In this document: positions 25,029 to 33,855 of the stretch, piece after piece
Numbering within the stretch: position 1 is the stretch's first letter
Layout of the letters: every line of letters starts with the position of its first letter
Source: Planctomycetota bacterium
GTDB lineage: Bacteria; Planctomycetota; SZUA-567; JAKLDR01
Length of the DNA stretch: 35,974 bases
NCBI GenBank assembly: GCA_022703445.1
Contig: JAKLDR010000038.1
Location: 1-35,974, forward strand
Direction of reading: 5' to 3'
The notes under the pieces: generated by a model
What the model saw: only the letters and a program-made list of their open reading frames with translations
What the model was told of the DNA's origin: nothing
Databases searched by the model: none
Translations under genes and position numbers: made by a program

Positions 25029-25349
25029 CCGCCCCGCCTAGCAGCCCGTTGAACAAGTGCCGGGGATCGCGTTGCGTCCGGACGGCCCGGATGCAAGGCG
25101 CGAGGAGGAAGCCGTGTCCGCAGCTACACGGCGACGACGAGCCCCTCGGCCATGCTCGGGGCCCTGAGCCTGTCGAACGGCAACGCCGCAGACGGGCCGT
25201 CCGAACGCAACCCGAGGGGACGCTTGATCTTGCGGCCTCATGCGGCGTCACTCCTCCTCGGCGTGTCTCCCGGACACGCCTTCGTCGTCGTTCCTGGCCT
25301 GAGGCCACAATCTCAAGCGTCGCGACCCAGGCACTTCTTCAGCGGGCTG
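25029..25349. other. Gene-free region between convergent genes
   Basis: No gene is supported here. Nearly the whole interval is filled by the inverted-repeat element described separately, with only 10 bp between the phosphatase stop and the left terminal repeat. Long open frames on both strands cross it, but their peptides read through repeats. Confidence 0.7.
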
Positions 25350-25352
25350 CTA
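25039..25352. mobile_element. 314-bp MITE-like element with 23-bp terminal inverted repeats
   Basis: The left end TAGCAGCCCGTTGAACAAGT (plus GCC, 25039-25061) matches the inverted right end at 25330-25352 at 21 of 23 positions. Inside, GTTGCGTCCGGACGGCCCG (25071-25089) matches its inverted partner at about 25194-25212 at 18 of 19. Two small hairpins carry GCCGTGT...ACACGGC (left) and GGCGTGT...ACACGCC (right). A REP-like palindrome lies at 25162-25180. No transposase is encoded. AGCCCGTTGAA-type ends recur in many environmental genomes, as I recall. The right end supplies the stop codon of the leftward gene. The target-site duplication is not clear. Confidence 0.72.
25162..25180. repeat. REP-like palindrome within the MITE-like element
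   Basis: CCCTGAGCCTGTCGAACGG is an inverted relative of the CCCTTCGAC...GCTCAGGG family. It lies near the middle of the 314-bp element, between its two halves, so it is either a part of the element or a later insertion into it. Confidence 0.7.
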
Positions 25353-26039
25353 GCGCTTCTCCCCAGCCACCAGCCTCTCCCGCAGCTTGACCGAGGCCGG
25401 CAGAACCAGCACGATCCGGTCGGCCGAATGACCGCAGACCAGGCCCTGCTCCTGGCAGAGCCAGTCCAGGAACTGCCGGAGGGTCGGCGAGCCCCCCAGG
25501 GTGGCGTCCATCGCCCCGGCGGCCGGCCAGGCCGCCGGACTCAGGTCGATGCCCAGGCCCCAGCCGGCCGAGGCCTTCCGGAGTATCACGCCGATCGACT
25601 GGTCCGAGCAGTCCATGGCCACAACCCGGCCGGCCGACGCCTCGGCCGACGGGGGCAAGCCCGGCTTCCATGACTTCATCAGCTCGGCCTCCGCCGGCAG
25701 GGAGTCAAGCGCCTGAAGCGTGAAGTCCAGGATCTTCCGGCGAGCCGATCCGTCCGGGGGCTGCGGCAGGGCCCGCAGACGGGCGGCCTCGGCCCTGGCG
25801 GCCGCGGCGACCTCGGCCGCCCTGGGCAGCAGCTCCCGGAGAGCGCCGACCCGCGCTGAGTGCGTCTTGCCATCGAAGAGCCCGGTGAACGGTTCCTGGA
25901 CGCTGATGGCCTCCTGCCCCGCCGGGGCCTGAGCCTGGCCGCCGGCCCGGGCCCCGGCCTCGCCGGCGACCGTGCCCATTCCTGCCGCCGGACCGGCGGC
26001 GATTGCCAGGATTGCGAAGATTGCGGCGCGCCAGGACAT
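25350..26039 (-). CDS. Exported protein with STN-like C-terminal domain
   Basis: A 229-residue protein. A signal peptide covers about residues 1-27 (MSWRAAIFAILAIAAGPAAG). A low-complexity Ala/Gly linker and a helical middle (about 60-130) follow. The last 85 residues (VVAMDCSDQSIGVILRKASAGWGLGIDLSP, then TLRQFLDWLCQEQGLVCG and DRIVLVLP, separated by typical spacing) resemble the STN fold found at the start of secretins and TonB receptors, but no secretin or barrel follows. GGAGGAGGG lies 6 nt before the ATG at 26039. The stop codon TAG is formed by the first bases of the 314-bp element, so the original C terminus may have been longer or different. Function is unknown. Confidence 0.7.
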   Translation of the reverse strand: MSWRAAIFAILAIAAGPAAGMGTVAGEAGARAGGQAQAPAGQEAISVQEPFTGLFDGKTHSARVGALRELLPRAAEVAAAARAEAARLRALPQPPDGSARRKILDFTLQALDSLPAEAELMKSWKPGLPPSAEASAGRVVAMDCSDQSIGVILRKASAGWGLGIDLSPAAWPAAGAMDATLGGSPTLRQFLDWLCQEQGLVCGHSADRIVLVLPASVKLRERLVAGEKR

Positions 26040-26199
26040 GACCTGCCCTCCTCCGGAAGCCGCCGTGCGGCTCCCGCTCTTCATGACCGGGGGCAGGCCT
26101 GCCCGTTCCTTGCGCCCAGATCAACGCAGGCGGACGCGACGGGGTTCACCTAAATGCCGACTGGCTCCCATTTTCCCCTGCACCGGGACGTCAGGGAGA

Positions 26200-26240
26200 T
26201 ATGATTTCCTTCCACGACTGGTCCGGCCGGCGGACCAGTC
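26200..26240 (+). promoter_or_regulatory. -10 box and perfect dyad before the PcRGLX-like gene
   Basis: TATGAT (26200-26205) is a fair -10 with no convincing -35. Just downstream GACTGGTCCG (26216-26225) and CGGACCAGTC (26231-26240) are perfect inverted arms of 10 bp around GCCGG. The dyad would lie at about +4 to +28, so it is either a repressor operator or the first hairpin of the mRNA leader. Confidence 0.5.
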
Positions 26241-26268
26241 AGTGATCGCACCGCCTGGAGGACACGCC

Positions 26269-28821
26269 ATGCCTCGCATCTTCGCCGCCGCCTTGCTGTC
26301 CGCCTGCGCCGCCGCGGCCGCCTCAACCGCCCCGGCCCTGGAGGTCAAACTCACCGTCAAGGAGCCGGTCGGCGCCGAGCGCAAGGCCGAGCCGGTCTCG
26401 ACCGGCGTGTGCTTCAGGCCCGGCGAGGTCAAGGACCTCGGCAAGCTCACCCTGGTGACCGCCGCCGGCCAGGCCGTCCCGGCGCAGTTCTCGCCGCTGG
26501 TCAAGCTCGAGGACGGCTCCTACCAGTGGGCCCTGCTCGACTTCCAGGCCTCGGTCCCGGCGGGCGGCTCGGCTGAGTTCACGGTCAAGGATGGGGCCGC
26601 CGCAGCACCGGCGTCGCCCGTGACCGTCGCCGAGGCCGGCGGGGTCTACACCGTGAAGAACGGCCCGCTGGAGTTCGTCGTCGACGCCTCCAGGGCGGAG
26701 TTCGAACTGCTCGGCTCCCTCAAGGTGGACGGCAAGGAGACCCTCAAGGGCGCGGGCAGGGAGGCCATGACCTGCCGCGACGCGCTCGACGGCAACAAGC
26801 TCTACCGCGCCGGCAAGCCGGCCAAGGTCGAGTGGGACTACAAGGGACCCATGCGCGCCACCCTGATGCTCGAGGGGCCGTACGTCGACGACGCCGGCGC
26901 CGAGTGGCTCGGCTACCGGGTGCGGATCAGCTGCTTCGCCGGCTCGAAACTCCTGCGCATCGAACACTGCCTGCGGAACTCCTGCGCCAAGGAGGTCCGC
27001 AACGTCAAGGTCAAGGACGCCTACCTGCGCCTGGGCCTGGCCGACGGGGCGGCCGACACCGCTTCCACCGGTAAGGACTTCCTGGCCGCCGGCGGGCTCT
27101 TCGCCAAGCACCGGTTGCTCTCCGGCTACTTCTCGCCGGGGCTGCACGAACTGGCCGTCAAGGACAAGCGCCTGGTCCTGGGCGTGGTGCCGGCCTACGA
27201 GGGCGGCTACGAGCCCAAGCTGCACAAGGGCTACAACAACCAGGACAGGGACAAGGGCAAGGACGGCAATCCCGGCCAGCCCGCCGACTACAACCCGGGC
27301 GACACCGGCAGCTGGTGGCTGGCCGACTGCGCCTACAAGATCGACGAGTACTGGCTCGCCTTCGGCGGCCCTTCGGCAGGCTCAGGGCAAGGCGGCGACG
27401 AGACCCTGGCCAAGGCGCTCGACTCGCGCCTCTACGCCCTGGCCTCCTGCCAGTACTACTCCGATACCGGGGCCCTGGGCTTCGGGCCCTTCGGGTCGCT
27501 CGAGGACGAGGTGGACACCTACAAGGCCTGGGGCTGGAAGGACATCGAGCCCAGGAAGGCCGATCTGCTCCGGGGCGGCTGGATGAAGCCCATGCCCGGC
27601 TACCACAAGGCCTCGGACCTGGCCCACGACGAAACCGAGACCGACGACGCCGAGGGCTGCCTGCTGATGGCCCTGCGCACCGGCGGCCGCGGCTACTTCG
27701 ACGCGGGCCTCGCCTGGGCGCACTACTACGCCAACAACTTCGTCTGGCGGATGGACTTCCCCTACGACGCGCCGCGCGGCAAGGGCAAGGCCATGAAGCT
27801 GGTCGGCAGGGACGCGTCCGACATCATCTCCTGGGGCGACAGCTACAACAACGGCCGGACCTGCGGCTGCCACTACTACGGTGCCGGGGCCATGGACTAC
27901 TACTGCATCACCGGCGAGAAGGAGCTGCTCCTGGGCTCGCTGGACCTGGCCCGCTACGCCCGGCGCAACTGGGAGAAGAAGACGCCCGGCAAGGACACCG
28001 TCGGCTCCTGGGGCACCCGCGGCTTCGGCCGGCAGTTCATGGCCCTGGTGCGCATCTACGAGGTGACCCGCGACCCGGACTGGAAGAAGGTCATGGACCA
28101 CGCCGCGGCGCTCTGCATCCAGGACCCGGTCATGATCCGGGAGGACGACTGGATGGCCATCCACTCGGGCGGCTCCAACGGCATGGAGAAGACCAACGTC
28201 ACCAAGACGCTGGCCAAGAGCGAGCGGCTCCAGAAGTACCTGGCCGACAAGGGCCTCAAGTGGGACGAGAAGACCAGCAAGGTCACCTCCGCCGACGGGA
28301 AGTCCTGGGACGTCTACGACATGGCCGGCTCCTGGGAGCAGACCTACGTCCAGCAGGGCATGGAGCGCTACTGGCGCATCACCGGCAGCAAGGAGGCCGG
28401 CCAGTACGTGGTCGGCTTCGCCAACTTCTTCAACAAGATGTCCTGGGACCCGCACTGCGGGCAGGTCGGCTACCGCCTGTGGGGCGTCAACTTCCCGGAG
28501 AAGGGCATGTGCCTGGGCTCGCAGGCCGGCCGCTGGTTCCCGGAGCACGACACCTGCCCGGGCCCCGGGGCCAAGCACAGCGGCTGGTACACCACCTTCG
28601 GGCCGGACGTGGCCTGCCGGGCCTTCAACGTCAGCAAGGACAAGAAATACCTGGAGCAGGCCAGGACCTACTGGAACCGCGGCTCCAAGTGGGGCTACCA
28701 GGTGACCAAGCCGTCGGCCCCGGACGACGCCGCGGGCAAGTTCGCCGTGCACGTGCCGCCCAAGGACGACGACATCCTCTCCACGGCCCTGATGTTCCAC
28801 CTTGTGCCGCGGGTGAAATAG
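26269..28821 (+). CDS. Exported PcRGLX/YetA-like protein (exo-rhamnogalacturonan-lyase-type)
   Basis: An 850-residue protein with a signal peptide (about 1-23). Residues 25-110 form the N-terminal RIFT-barrel-like part (VKLTVKEPVGAERKAEPVSTG, a single family block here cut by its spacing; FRPGEVKDLGKLTLV; YQWALLDFQASVPAGG). A central beta-sandwich (about 120-330) is followed by an alpha/alpha-toroid (about 440-840; GWMKPMPGYHKASDLAHDETETDDAEG, GRTCGCHYYGAGAMDYY, WEQTYVQQGMERYW). This is the layout of PcRGLX and YetA proteins, which cleave or process rhamnogalacturonan-type pectin. Conserved His and Tyr residues in the toroid fit a lyase, but the catalytic residue is not fixed. GGAGGA lies 6 nt before the ATG. 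A REP-like palindrome sits in frame at 27369-27388. Confidence 0.82.
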   Translation: MPRIFAAALLSACAAAAASTAPALEVKLTVKEPVGAERKAEPVSTGVCFRPGEVKDLGKLTLVTAAGQAVPAQFSPLVKLEDGSYQWALLDFQASVPAGGSAEFTVKDGAAAAPASPVTVAEAGGVYTVKNGPLEFVVDASRAEFELLGSLKVDGKETLKGAGREAMTCRDALDGNKLYRAGKPAKVEWDYKGPMRATLMLEGPYVDDAGAEWLGYRVRISCFAGSKLLRIEHCLRNSCAKEVRNVKVKDAYLRLGLADGAADTASTGKDFLAAGGLFAKHRLLSGYFSPGLHELAVKDKRLVLGVVPAYEGGYEPKLHKGYNNQDRDKGKDGNPGQPADYNPGDTGSWWLADCAYKIDEYWLAFGGPSAGSGQGGDETLAKALDSRLYALASCQYYSDTGALGFGPFGSLEDEVDTYKAWGWKDIEPRKADLLRGGWMKPMPGYHKASDLAHDETETDDAEGCLLMALRTGGRGYFDAGLAWAHYYANNFVWRMDFPYDAPRGKGKAMKLVGRDASDIISWGDSYNNGRTCGCHYYGAGAMDYYCITGEKELLLGSLDLARYARRNWEKKTPGKDTVGSWGTRGFGRQFMALVRIYEVTRDPDWKKVMDHAAALCIQDPVMIREDDWMAIHSGGSNGMEKTNVTKTLAKSERLQKYLADKGLKWDEKTSKVTSADGKSWDVYDMAGSWEQTYVQQGMERYWRITGSKEAGQYVVGFANFFNKMSWDPHCGQVGYRLWGVNFPEKGMCLGSQAGRWFPEHDTCPGPGAKHSGWYTTFGPDVACRAFNVSKDKKYLEQARTYWNRGSKWGYQVTKPSAPDDAAGKFAVHVPPKDDDILSTALMFHLVPRVK
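27369..27388. repeat. REP-like palindrome inside the PcRGLX-like gene
   Basis: CCCTTCGGCAGGCTCAGGGC lies in frame and encodes PSAGSGQG within GGPSAGSGQGGDETL, in a stretch between the central sandwich and the toroid. The rest of the gene shows no frameshift, so the insertion seems to be tolerated as a surface loop. Confidence 0.8.
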
Positions 28822-28860
28822 CCGACCGACGGAGCAGGTTGAGACGGGAAAGGGCCCGCC

Positions 28861-30102
28861 ATGGACGACAGGGAAATCCTCAGGCCGCTGACCGAGAGAA
28901 TCCTGGAGCTCTCCGCCCGTCCCGGGGAGGACGTCAAGAAGGAGCTCTGGGCCCGGCACAACGCCCTGCAGCGCACCTCCCGGATACCGGTCTGCGTGAG
29001 CTTCGAGGGCATCCCCGGGCCGCAGTGGGACCTGATGTTCGGCTCCAACCATCTGGCCTGCTCCGGCGACTTGGCCCGCCGCATCGAGTTCGATCTCAGG
29101 AAGCGCGTCTGGATGGCCGAGAACGTGCCCGACGACCACGTGGTCTGGGCGGCGGTCCTGCTGCCGGCCGTGCCCGCGGGCAAGCCCGACTGGGGCGTGC
29201 CCGTCGAGTGGCACCATTCCGGCGACGACCTCGGCGCCAAGGGCTACGACCCGCCCTTCGCCGCCGGCATCGACCTGGCGCGGCTCCGGCCCGCCCGCAC
29301 CGAAGTGGACGAGGCCGCGACCGCCGCGCGGCTGGAGCAGGCCGCCGAGCTCCTCGGCGGACGGCTGGCCGTCCATCCGCGCTACGAGACGCTGGGGGAG
29401 GGGCCCTTCGACACCGCCGTCCAGTTCCGCGGCATGGAGAACATCTTCCTGGACGTCTTCGACTCCCCCGAGCAGGTCCATGCCCTGATGGCCTTCATCA
29501 CCGACGCGATCCTGGCCGACCACCGCAACCGCGAGGCCCGGGGCTGGATCAACAGCCCGCCGGACCCCTCCGGCCGCTACCAGATGATCCCGATGATGCG
29601 GCACATCGCCGGGTTCCTCCCGCCGGACTTCGCCGGCCGCCGGCCCCGGCTCTCCGACGAGTGGCCCTACGTCACCGCCCAGACCTCCTCGGGCCTGGGC
29701 CCCGACCAGTACGCGGAGTTCGTCGGCCGCTACAACGCGCGCATCGCCGAGTTCTACACGCGGGGCACGGTCTACTACCACGGCTGCGAGTGCCTGGACC
29801 AGAAGCTGGGCGCCATCTCCGGGCTGCCCAACCTGCGCCGGCACCACGTCTCGCCCTGGAGCTCGGTGCGCGCCGCCGCCGAGCACTACCGGGGCTCGGT
29901 GGTGCTCGAGGTCCACGCCCACCCCGGCAAGGTCTTCTTCGGGGCCTCCCGCGAGGACATGCGCGCCGAGCTGGACGGCCTGCTGGCGGCGGCCGCCGGC
30001 CACCCGCTGAACCTCAACCTCAGCGACATCCACTCCGTCAACGGCGACCCGACCACGCTGCGCACCTGGGCCGAGGAGGCCCGGCAGGCCGCGGAGGCCT
30101 GA
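28861..30102 (+). CDS. URO-D-family (uroporphyrinogen decarboxylase-like) protein 2
   Basis: A 413-residue protein of the same broad superfamily as the gene at 6390-7496, but only distantly similar to it. Visible parts are FEGIPGPQWDLMFGSNHLACSG near the start (a family block, shown with its spacing cut as FEGIPGPQ and DLMFGSNHL), NIFLDVFDSPEQVHALMAFI in the middle, TVYYHGCECLDQKLGAISGL (about 302-321), where HGCEC could bind a metal, and LEVHAHPGKVFF near the end. HemE function is unlikely. Members of this branch may be corrinoid or glycan-linked enzymes but have no proven reaction. GGGAAAGGG precedes the ATG at 28861. It follows the PcRGLX-like gene by 39 bp and precedes hypF by 2 bp, so it may be transcribed with both. 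Confidence 0.75.
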   Translation: MDDREILRPLTERILELSARPGEDVKKELWARHNALQRTSRIPVCVSFEGIPGPQWDLMFGSNHLACSGDLARRIEFDLRKRVWMAENVPDDHVVWAAVLLPAVPAGKPDWGVPVEWHHSGDDLGAKGYDPPFAAGIDLARLRPARTEVDEAATAARLEQAAELLGGRLAVHPRYETLGEGPFDTAVQFRGMENIFLDVFDSPEQVHALMAFITDAILADHRNREARGWINSPPDPSGRYQMIPMMRHIAGFLPPDFAGRRPRLSDEWPYVTAQTSSGLGPDQYAEFVGRYNARIAEFYTRGTVYYHGCECLDQKLGAISGLPNLRRHHVSPWSSVRAAAEHYRGSVVLEVHAHPGKVFFGASREDMRAELDGLLAAAAGHPLNLNLSDIHSVNGDPTTLRTWAEEARQAAEA

Positions 30103-30104
30103 AG

Positions 30105-32516
30105 TTGGCCGGCACCGGCGGCGGCCCCAGGCGCATCCGCATCGAGATCCGCGGGGCCGTCCAGGGGGTGGGCTTCCGGCCCACCGTCTGGCGCTACGCG
30201 CGCGAGGCCGGCCTGGCCGGCTTCGTCACCAACAACTCCTCCGGCGTGATCGTCGAGGTCGAGGGGCCGGCCGAGGCCTGCGAGGGCTTCGCCCGGAGGC
30301 TGCGCGGGAGCCCGCCGCCGGCGGCGGTGGTCCGCGAGTTCGCCGTCGCCGGGATCCCGCCGACCGGCGAGGGCGGCTTCGCCATCCGGGAGAGCGCCCC
30401 GGCCGCCGAGCCCTTCATCTCCATCCCCCCGGACCTGAACGTCTGCGACGACTGCCGGCGCGAGCTCTTCGACCCGGCCGACCGGCGCTTCCGGTACCCG
30501 TTCATCAACTGCACCAACTGCGGCCCGCGCTTCACCATCACCCGGCAGATGCCCTACGACCGGCCGCAGACCACCATGGCCGGCTTCGCGCTGTGCCCGG
30601 ACTGCGCGGGGGAATACCGCGACCCGGCCGACCGGCGCTTCCACGCCCAGCCGGTGGCCTGCCCGAAGTGCGGCCCGCGCGTCTGGCTGGAGACACCGGG
30701 GGACCGCCGGTCCGAGGGCGACGCCGCGGTCCTGGCCGCCCGCGAGCTGCTGGCCGCCGGGAGGATCGTCGCCGTGCGCGGGCTGGGCGGCTTCCACCTG
30801 GCCTGCGACGCGGTCAACCCGGAGGCCGTGGCCCGGCTGCGCGATCGGAAGGACCGGCCGGCCAAGCCCCTGGCCGTCATGTGCCCGGACCTGGCCGCGG
30901 CCGAGGAGCTGGTCGAGCTCGAGCCCGAGGAGCGGCGGCTGCTGGCCTCGCCGCTGCGGCCCATCGTCCTGGCCGTGGCGCGGCCGGCGGCCGGGCCCCT
31001 GCTGCCCTCGCTCGCCCCGGGCAACTCGCGGCTTGGCGTGATGCTCGCCTACACGCCGCTGCACCTGCTGCTCTTCGAGCCCTCCGGCGGGCGCGGCGAG
31101 CCGGCGCGCTTCTCCGCCCTGGTCATGACCAGCGGCAACCGCCGGGACGAGCCGATCTGCCGCACCAACGAGGAGGCCCTCGCGAACCTCGCCGGCATCG
31201 CCGACGCCTGGCTGCTCCACGACCGGCCGATCCACAACCGGGCCGACGACTCCATCGTGATGGTCGCCGCCGGCGCCGCGCGCCAGATCCGCCGGGCCCG
31301 CGGCTTCGCGCCGCGCCCGGTTCGGCTGGTCCGCGGGGACTCCGGCCGGCGGACGGTCCTGGCCCTGGGGGCGGAGATGAAGGGCAGCTTCTGCCTGCTC
31401 CGCGGCGAGCAGGCCTACATGTCGCAGTACCTGGGGGAGCTCGACGAGGCCGGCAACACCGAGTTTTACCGCGAGGCCCTGGCCCGCTTCATCGCCCTGG
31501 CCGGCGAGGCTCCGGCCGTCCTGGCCCACGACCTCCACCCCGACTACTTCACGAGCCGGCTGGCCCGGGAGTGGCCCGGGGAGCTCGCGCCCGACCTGGC
31601 CGCGGCCGGCCTGCGCGACCTGCCGGCGCCGGCGCAGACCGTGGCCGTCGGGCACCATCACGCCCACGCGCTCTCGGTCCTGGCCGAGCTGGGCGAGGCG
31701 GCGCCGGAGCGCTGCCTGGCGGTGGTCCTGGACGGGACCGGCCTGGGCGGCGACGGGACCATCTGGGGCGGGGAGGCCCTGCTCCTCGAGGAGCGCGGCG
31801 CGCGCTGCGGACGGCTGGCGCACCTCGCCCCGCTGCGCCTGGCGGGCGGGGATCGGGCCTCGGTCGAGCCCTGGCGCCCGGCCCTGGCGCTGGTCCTGCG
31901 GGCCTTCGCCGGCCGGTTGCCGGCCGCGCTGGAGGCCCGCTTCGAGGCGGCGGCCGGGGGACGGCGGGAGCTCGACCTGGTCCGGACGGCGCTCGAGCGC
32001 GGCTTCAACTCGCCGCTCTCGAGCGGCATGGGCCGGCTCTTCGACGCCGTCGGCTTCCTGCTCGCCGGACGATCCCGGGCGACCTTCGAGGCCCAGGCGG
32101 CCATCGAGCTCGAGTCCCTGGCCGAGCGCTGCCGCGCCCATACCGGACCGCTGGAGTTCGGGATCCGCGAGGCGCAGTCCCCCGGCGGCCCCCTCGTGCT
32201 TGACCCCGACCCCGCGGTGCGGACAATCGCATCCGGCCTGGAGGCCGGCCGGCCCCCCGAAGAGGCGGCCGCGGCCTTCCACGCCGGTCTGTGCGTGGCG
32301 CTCGGCGAACTGGCCGGGCGGCTGGCCGGGGAACGCGGCCTGCGGGAGGTCGTCCTCTCCGGCGGCTGCTTCCAGAACCGGCTGCTCCTGGCCGGACTGG
32401 GCGCGGAGCTGGAGCGCCGCGGCCTCGGCTGGCACGCCAACCGCGAGGTCCCGGCCAACGACGCCGGGGTGGCCCTGGGCCAGGCCTTCCTGGCCGCTAA
32501 CCGGAAGGAGAGCTGA
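30105..32516 (+). CDS. hypF: Carbamoyltransferase HypF
   Basis: An 803-residue HypF that transfers the carbamoyl group of carbamoyl phosphate to HypE, the first step towards the cyanide ligands of [NiFe] hydrogenase. Domains in order: acylphosphatase (10-97; VQGVGFRP with R25, TNNSSG), two HypF zinc fingers (C114, C117, C136, C139 and C164, C167, C186, C189), a YrdC-like domain (about 205-385; GRIVAVRGLGGFHLACDA, KDRPAKPLAVM), and a Kae1-like domain (about 400-803; VGHHHAHALSVLAELG, VLDGTGLGGDGTIWGGE, SGGCFQNRLLL). The start is TTG at 30105: no ATG precedes the acylphosphatase motif, and GGAGGC in the end of the previous gene lies 6 nt upstream. It leads hypC-hypD-hypE. Confidence 0.96.
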   Translation: MAGTGGGPRRIRIEIRGAVQGVGFRPTVWRYAREAGLAGFVTNNSSGVIVEVEGPAEACEGFARRLRGSPPPAAVVREFAVAGIPPTGEGGFAIRESAPAAEPFISIPPDLNVCDDCRRELFDPADRRFRYPFINCTNCGPRFTITRQMPYDRPQTTMAGFALCPDCAGEYRDPADRRFHAQPVACPKCGPRVWLETPGDRRSEGDAAVLAARELLAAGRIVAVRGLGGFHLACDAVNPEAVARLRDRKDRPAKPLAVMCPDLAAAEELVELEPEERRLLASPLRPIVLAVARPAAGPLLPSLAPGNSRLGVMLAYTPLHLLLFEPSGGRGEPARFSALVMTSGNRRDEPICRTNEEALANLAGIADAWLLHDRPIHNRADDSIVMVAAGAARQIRRARGFAPRPVRLVRGDSGRRTVLALGAEMKGSFCLLRGEQAYMSQYLGELDEAGNTEFYREALARFIALAGEAPAVLAHDLHPDYFTSRLAREWPGELAPDLAAAGLRDLPAPAQTVAVGHHHAHALSVLAELGEAAPERCLAVVLDGTGLGGDGTIWGGEALLLEERGARCGRLAHLAPLRLAGGDRASVEPWRPALALVLRAFAGRLPAALEARFEAAAGGRRELDLVRTALERGFNSPLSSGMGRLFDAVGFLLAGRSRATFEAQAAIELESLAERCRAHTGPLEFGIREAQSPGGPLVLDPDPAVRTIASGLEAGRPPEEAAAAFHAGLCVALGELAGRLAGERGLREVVLSGGCFQNRLLLAGLGAELERRGLGWHANREVPANDAGVALGQAFLAANRKES

Positions 32517-32522
32517 GCGCCA

Positions 32523-32753
32523 ATGTGTCTGGCAGTGCCCGGAAAGATAAGCGCCATTGAGGGCCGCAACGGAACCGTGGATTACGGCGGCGGGCTGACC
32601 CGCAAGGCCGCGCTCGACCTGGTCCCGGACGCCGTGGTCGGCGACTACGTGCTGGTGCACGCCGGCTACGCCATCACCCGCATCGACCAAGACGAGGCCG
32701 AGGAGACCCTCAAGCTGATCCGCGAGATGGGGCACCCCGATGCCGGCGGCTGA
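32523..32753 (+). CDS. hypC: Hydrogenase maturation chaperone HypC
   Basis: A 76-residue HypC/HybG-type chaperone. The start MCLAVPGKI carries the essential C2, which binds the iron and the HypD/hydrogenase precursor. HypC carries the Fe(CN)2CO unit between the HypD-HypE complex and the large subunit. Length and the VGDYVLVHAGYAI block fit the family. It starts 6 bp after hypF with GGAAGGAG before it, and its end overlaps the start of hypD by 14 bp, so the two are translationally coupled. Confidence 0.96.
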   Translation: MCLAVPGKISAIEGRNGTVDYGGGLTRKAALDLVPDAVVGDYVLVHAGYAITRIDQDEAEETLKLIREMGHPDAGG

Positions 32754-33855
32754 GTCTTTCCGCGACCCGGAGCTGGCCAGGGCCCTGGTCGGAAGGATCC
32801 GGGCGCTGGCCGGGCGGCTCGGCCGGCCGACGGCCTTCATGGAGGTCTGCGGCACCCACACCGTGGCCATCGCCCGGAGCGGGCTGGAGGGGCTGCTGCC
32901 GGAGGGCCTGCGCCTGGTCTCCGGTCCGGGCTGCCCGGTGTGCGTCACGCCCCAGGGAGAGATCGAACGGGCAGTGGCGGCCGCCGCCCTCCCCGGCGTG
33001 GCCCTGGTCACTTTCGGAGACATGCTCCGCGTGCCGGCCCGCGGCGGGTCGCTGGAGACCGCCCGCTCGGCCGGAGGCGACGTGCGCATGGCCTACTCGC
33101 CGCGCGAGGCCCTGGAGATGGCCAGGGCCGAGCCTGGGCGCCAGTTCATCTTTGTCGGCGTGGGCTTCGAGACCACCATCCCGGCCTTCGCCGCGACCGT
33201 CCTGGAGGCCCGCGGCTCGGGCGTCGGCAATTTCTCGGTGCTGCCCGGATTCCGGCTGGTGCCGCCGGCGCTGGCCGCGGTGCTGGCCTCCGGTCCGGCC
33301 CTCGACGGCTTCATCCTGCCCGGGCACGTCAGCGCCATCCTGGGAACGGAGCCGTACGAAGTGATCCCCGCGTCCGGGCGCGCCGCGGTGGTGGCCGGCT
33401 TCGAGCCGCTCGACCTGCTGCTGGGCGTGGAGATGCTGCTGGCCCAGCTGGCCGAGGGCCGCCCGCGGGTCGAGATCGCCTACCGCCGCGCGGTGCGCCC
33501 CGAGGGCAACCCCCAGGCCCGCCGGCTGACCGAACTGGTCTTCGAGCCCGCCGACGCCGTCTGGCGCGGGATCGGAACGCTCCCGGCCAGCGGGCTGGCC
33601 TTCCGGTCGGAGTTCCGGGATTTCGACGCCGCGGCGCGCTTCGGCCTGCCCACCCCGGAGGTCCCCGAACCGGACGGCTGCCGCTGCGGCGAGGTGCTCA
33701 CCGGCCACGTCACACCGCGGGACTGCCCGCTCTTCGGCAACGTCTGCACCCCGGAGGATCCGGTGGGGCCGTGCATGGTCTCCTCCGAGGGCTGCTGCGC
33801 GGCGCGGTACCGCTACGGACCGGAGGGAGCCTCCGCGGGGAGGTCGGGACGATGA
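32740..33855 (+). CDS. hypD: Hydrogenase maturation protein HypD
   Basis: A 371-residue HypD, the iron-sulphur scaffold on which the Fe(CN)2CO unit is assembled. The motifs are MEVCGTHTV (C37), GPGCPVC (C65, C68), FVGVGFETT and a C-terminal cysteine cluster (GCRCGEVLTG, DCPLFGNVCTPEDPVGPCMV, SSEGCCAARY) that ligates the [4Fe-4S] cluster. The protein is complete. It overlaps hypC at its start and hypE at its end, where the TGA shares bases with the next ATG. Confidence 0.97.
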   Translation: MPAAESFRDPELARALVGRIRALAGRLGRPTAFMEVCGTHTVAIARSGLEGLLPEGLRLVSGPGCPVCVTPQGEIERAVAAAALPGVALVTFGDMLRVPARGGSLETARSAGGDVRMAYSPREALEMARAEPGRQFIFVGVGFETTIPAFAATVLEARGSGVGNFSVLPGFRLVPPALAAVLASGPALDGFILPGHVSAILGTEPYEVIPASGRAAVVAGFEPLDLLLGVEMLLAQLAEGRPRVEIAYRRAVRPEGNPQARRLTELVFEPADAVWRGIGTLPASGLAFRSEFRDFDAAARFGLPTPEVPEPDGCRCGEVLTGHVTPRDCPLFGNVCTPEDPVGPCMVSSEGCCAARYRYGPEGASAGRSGR

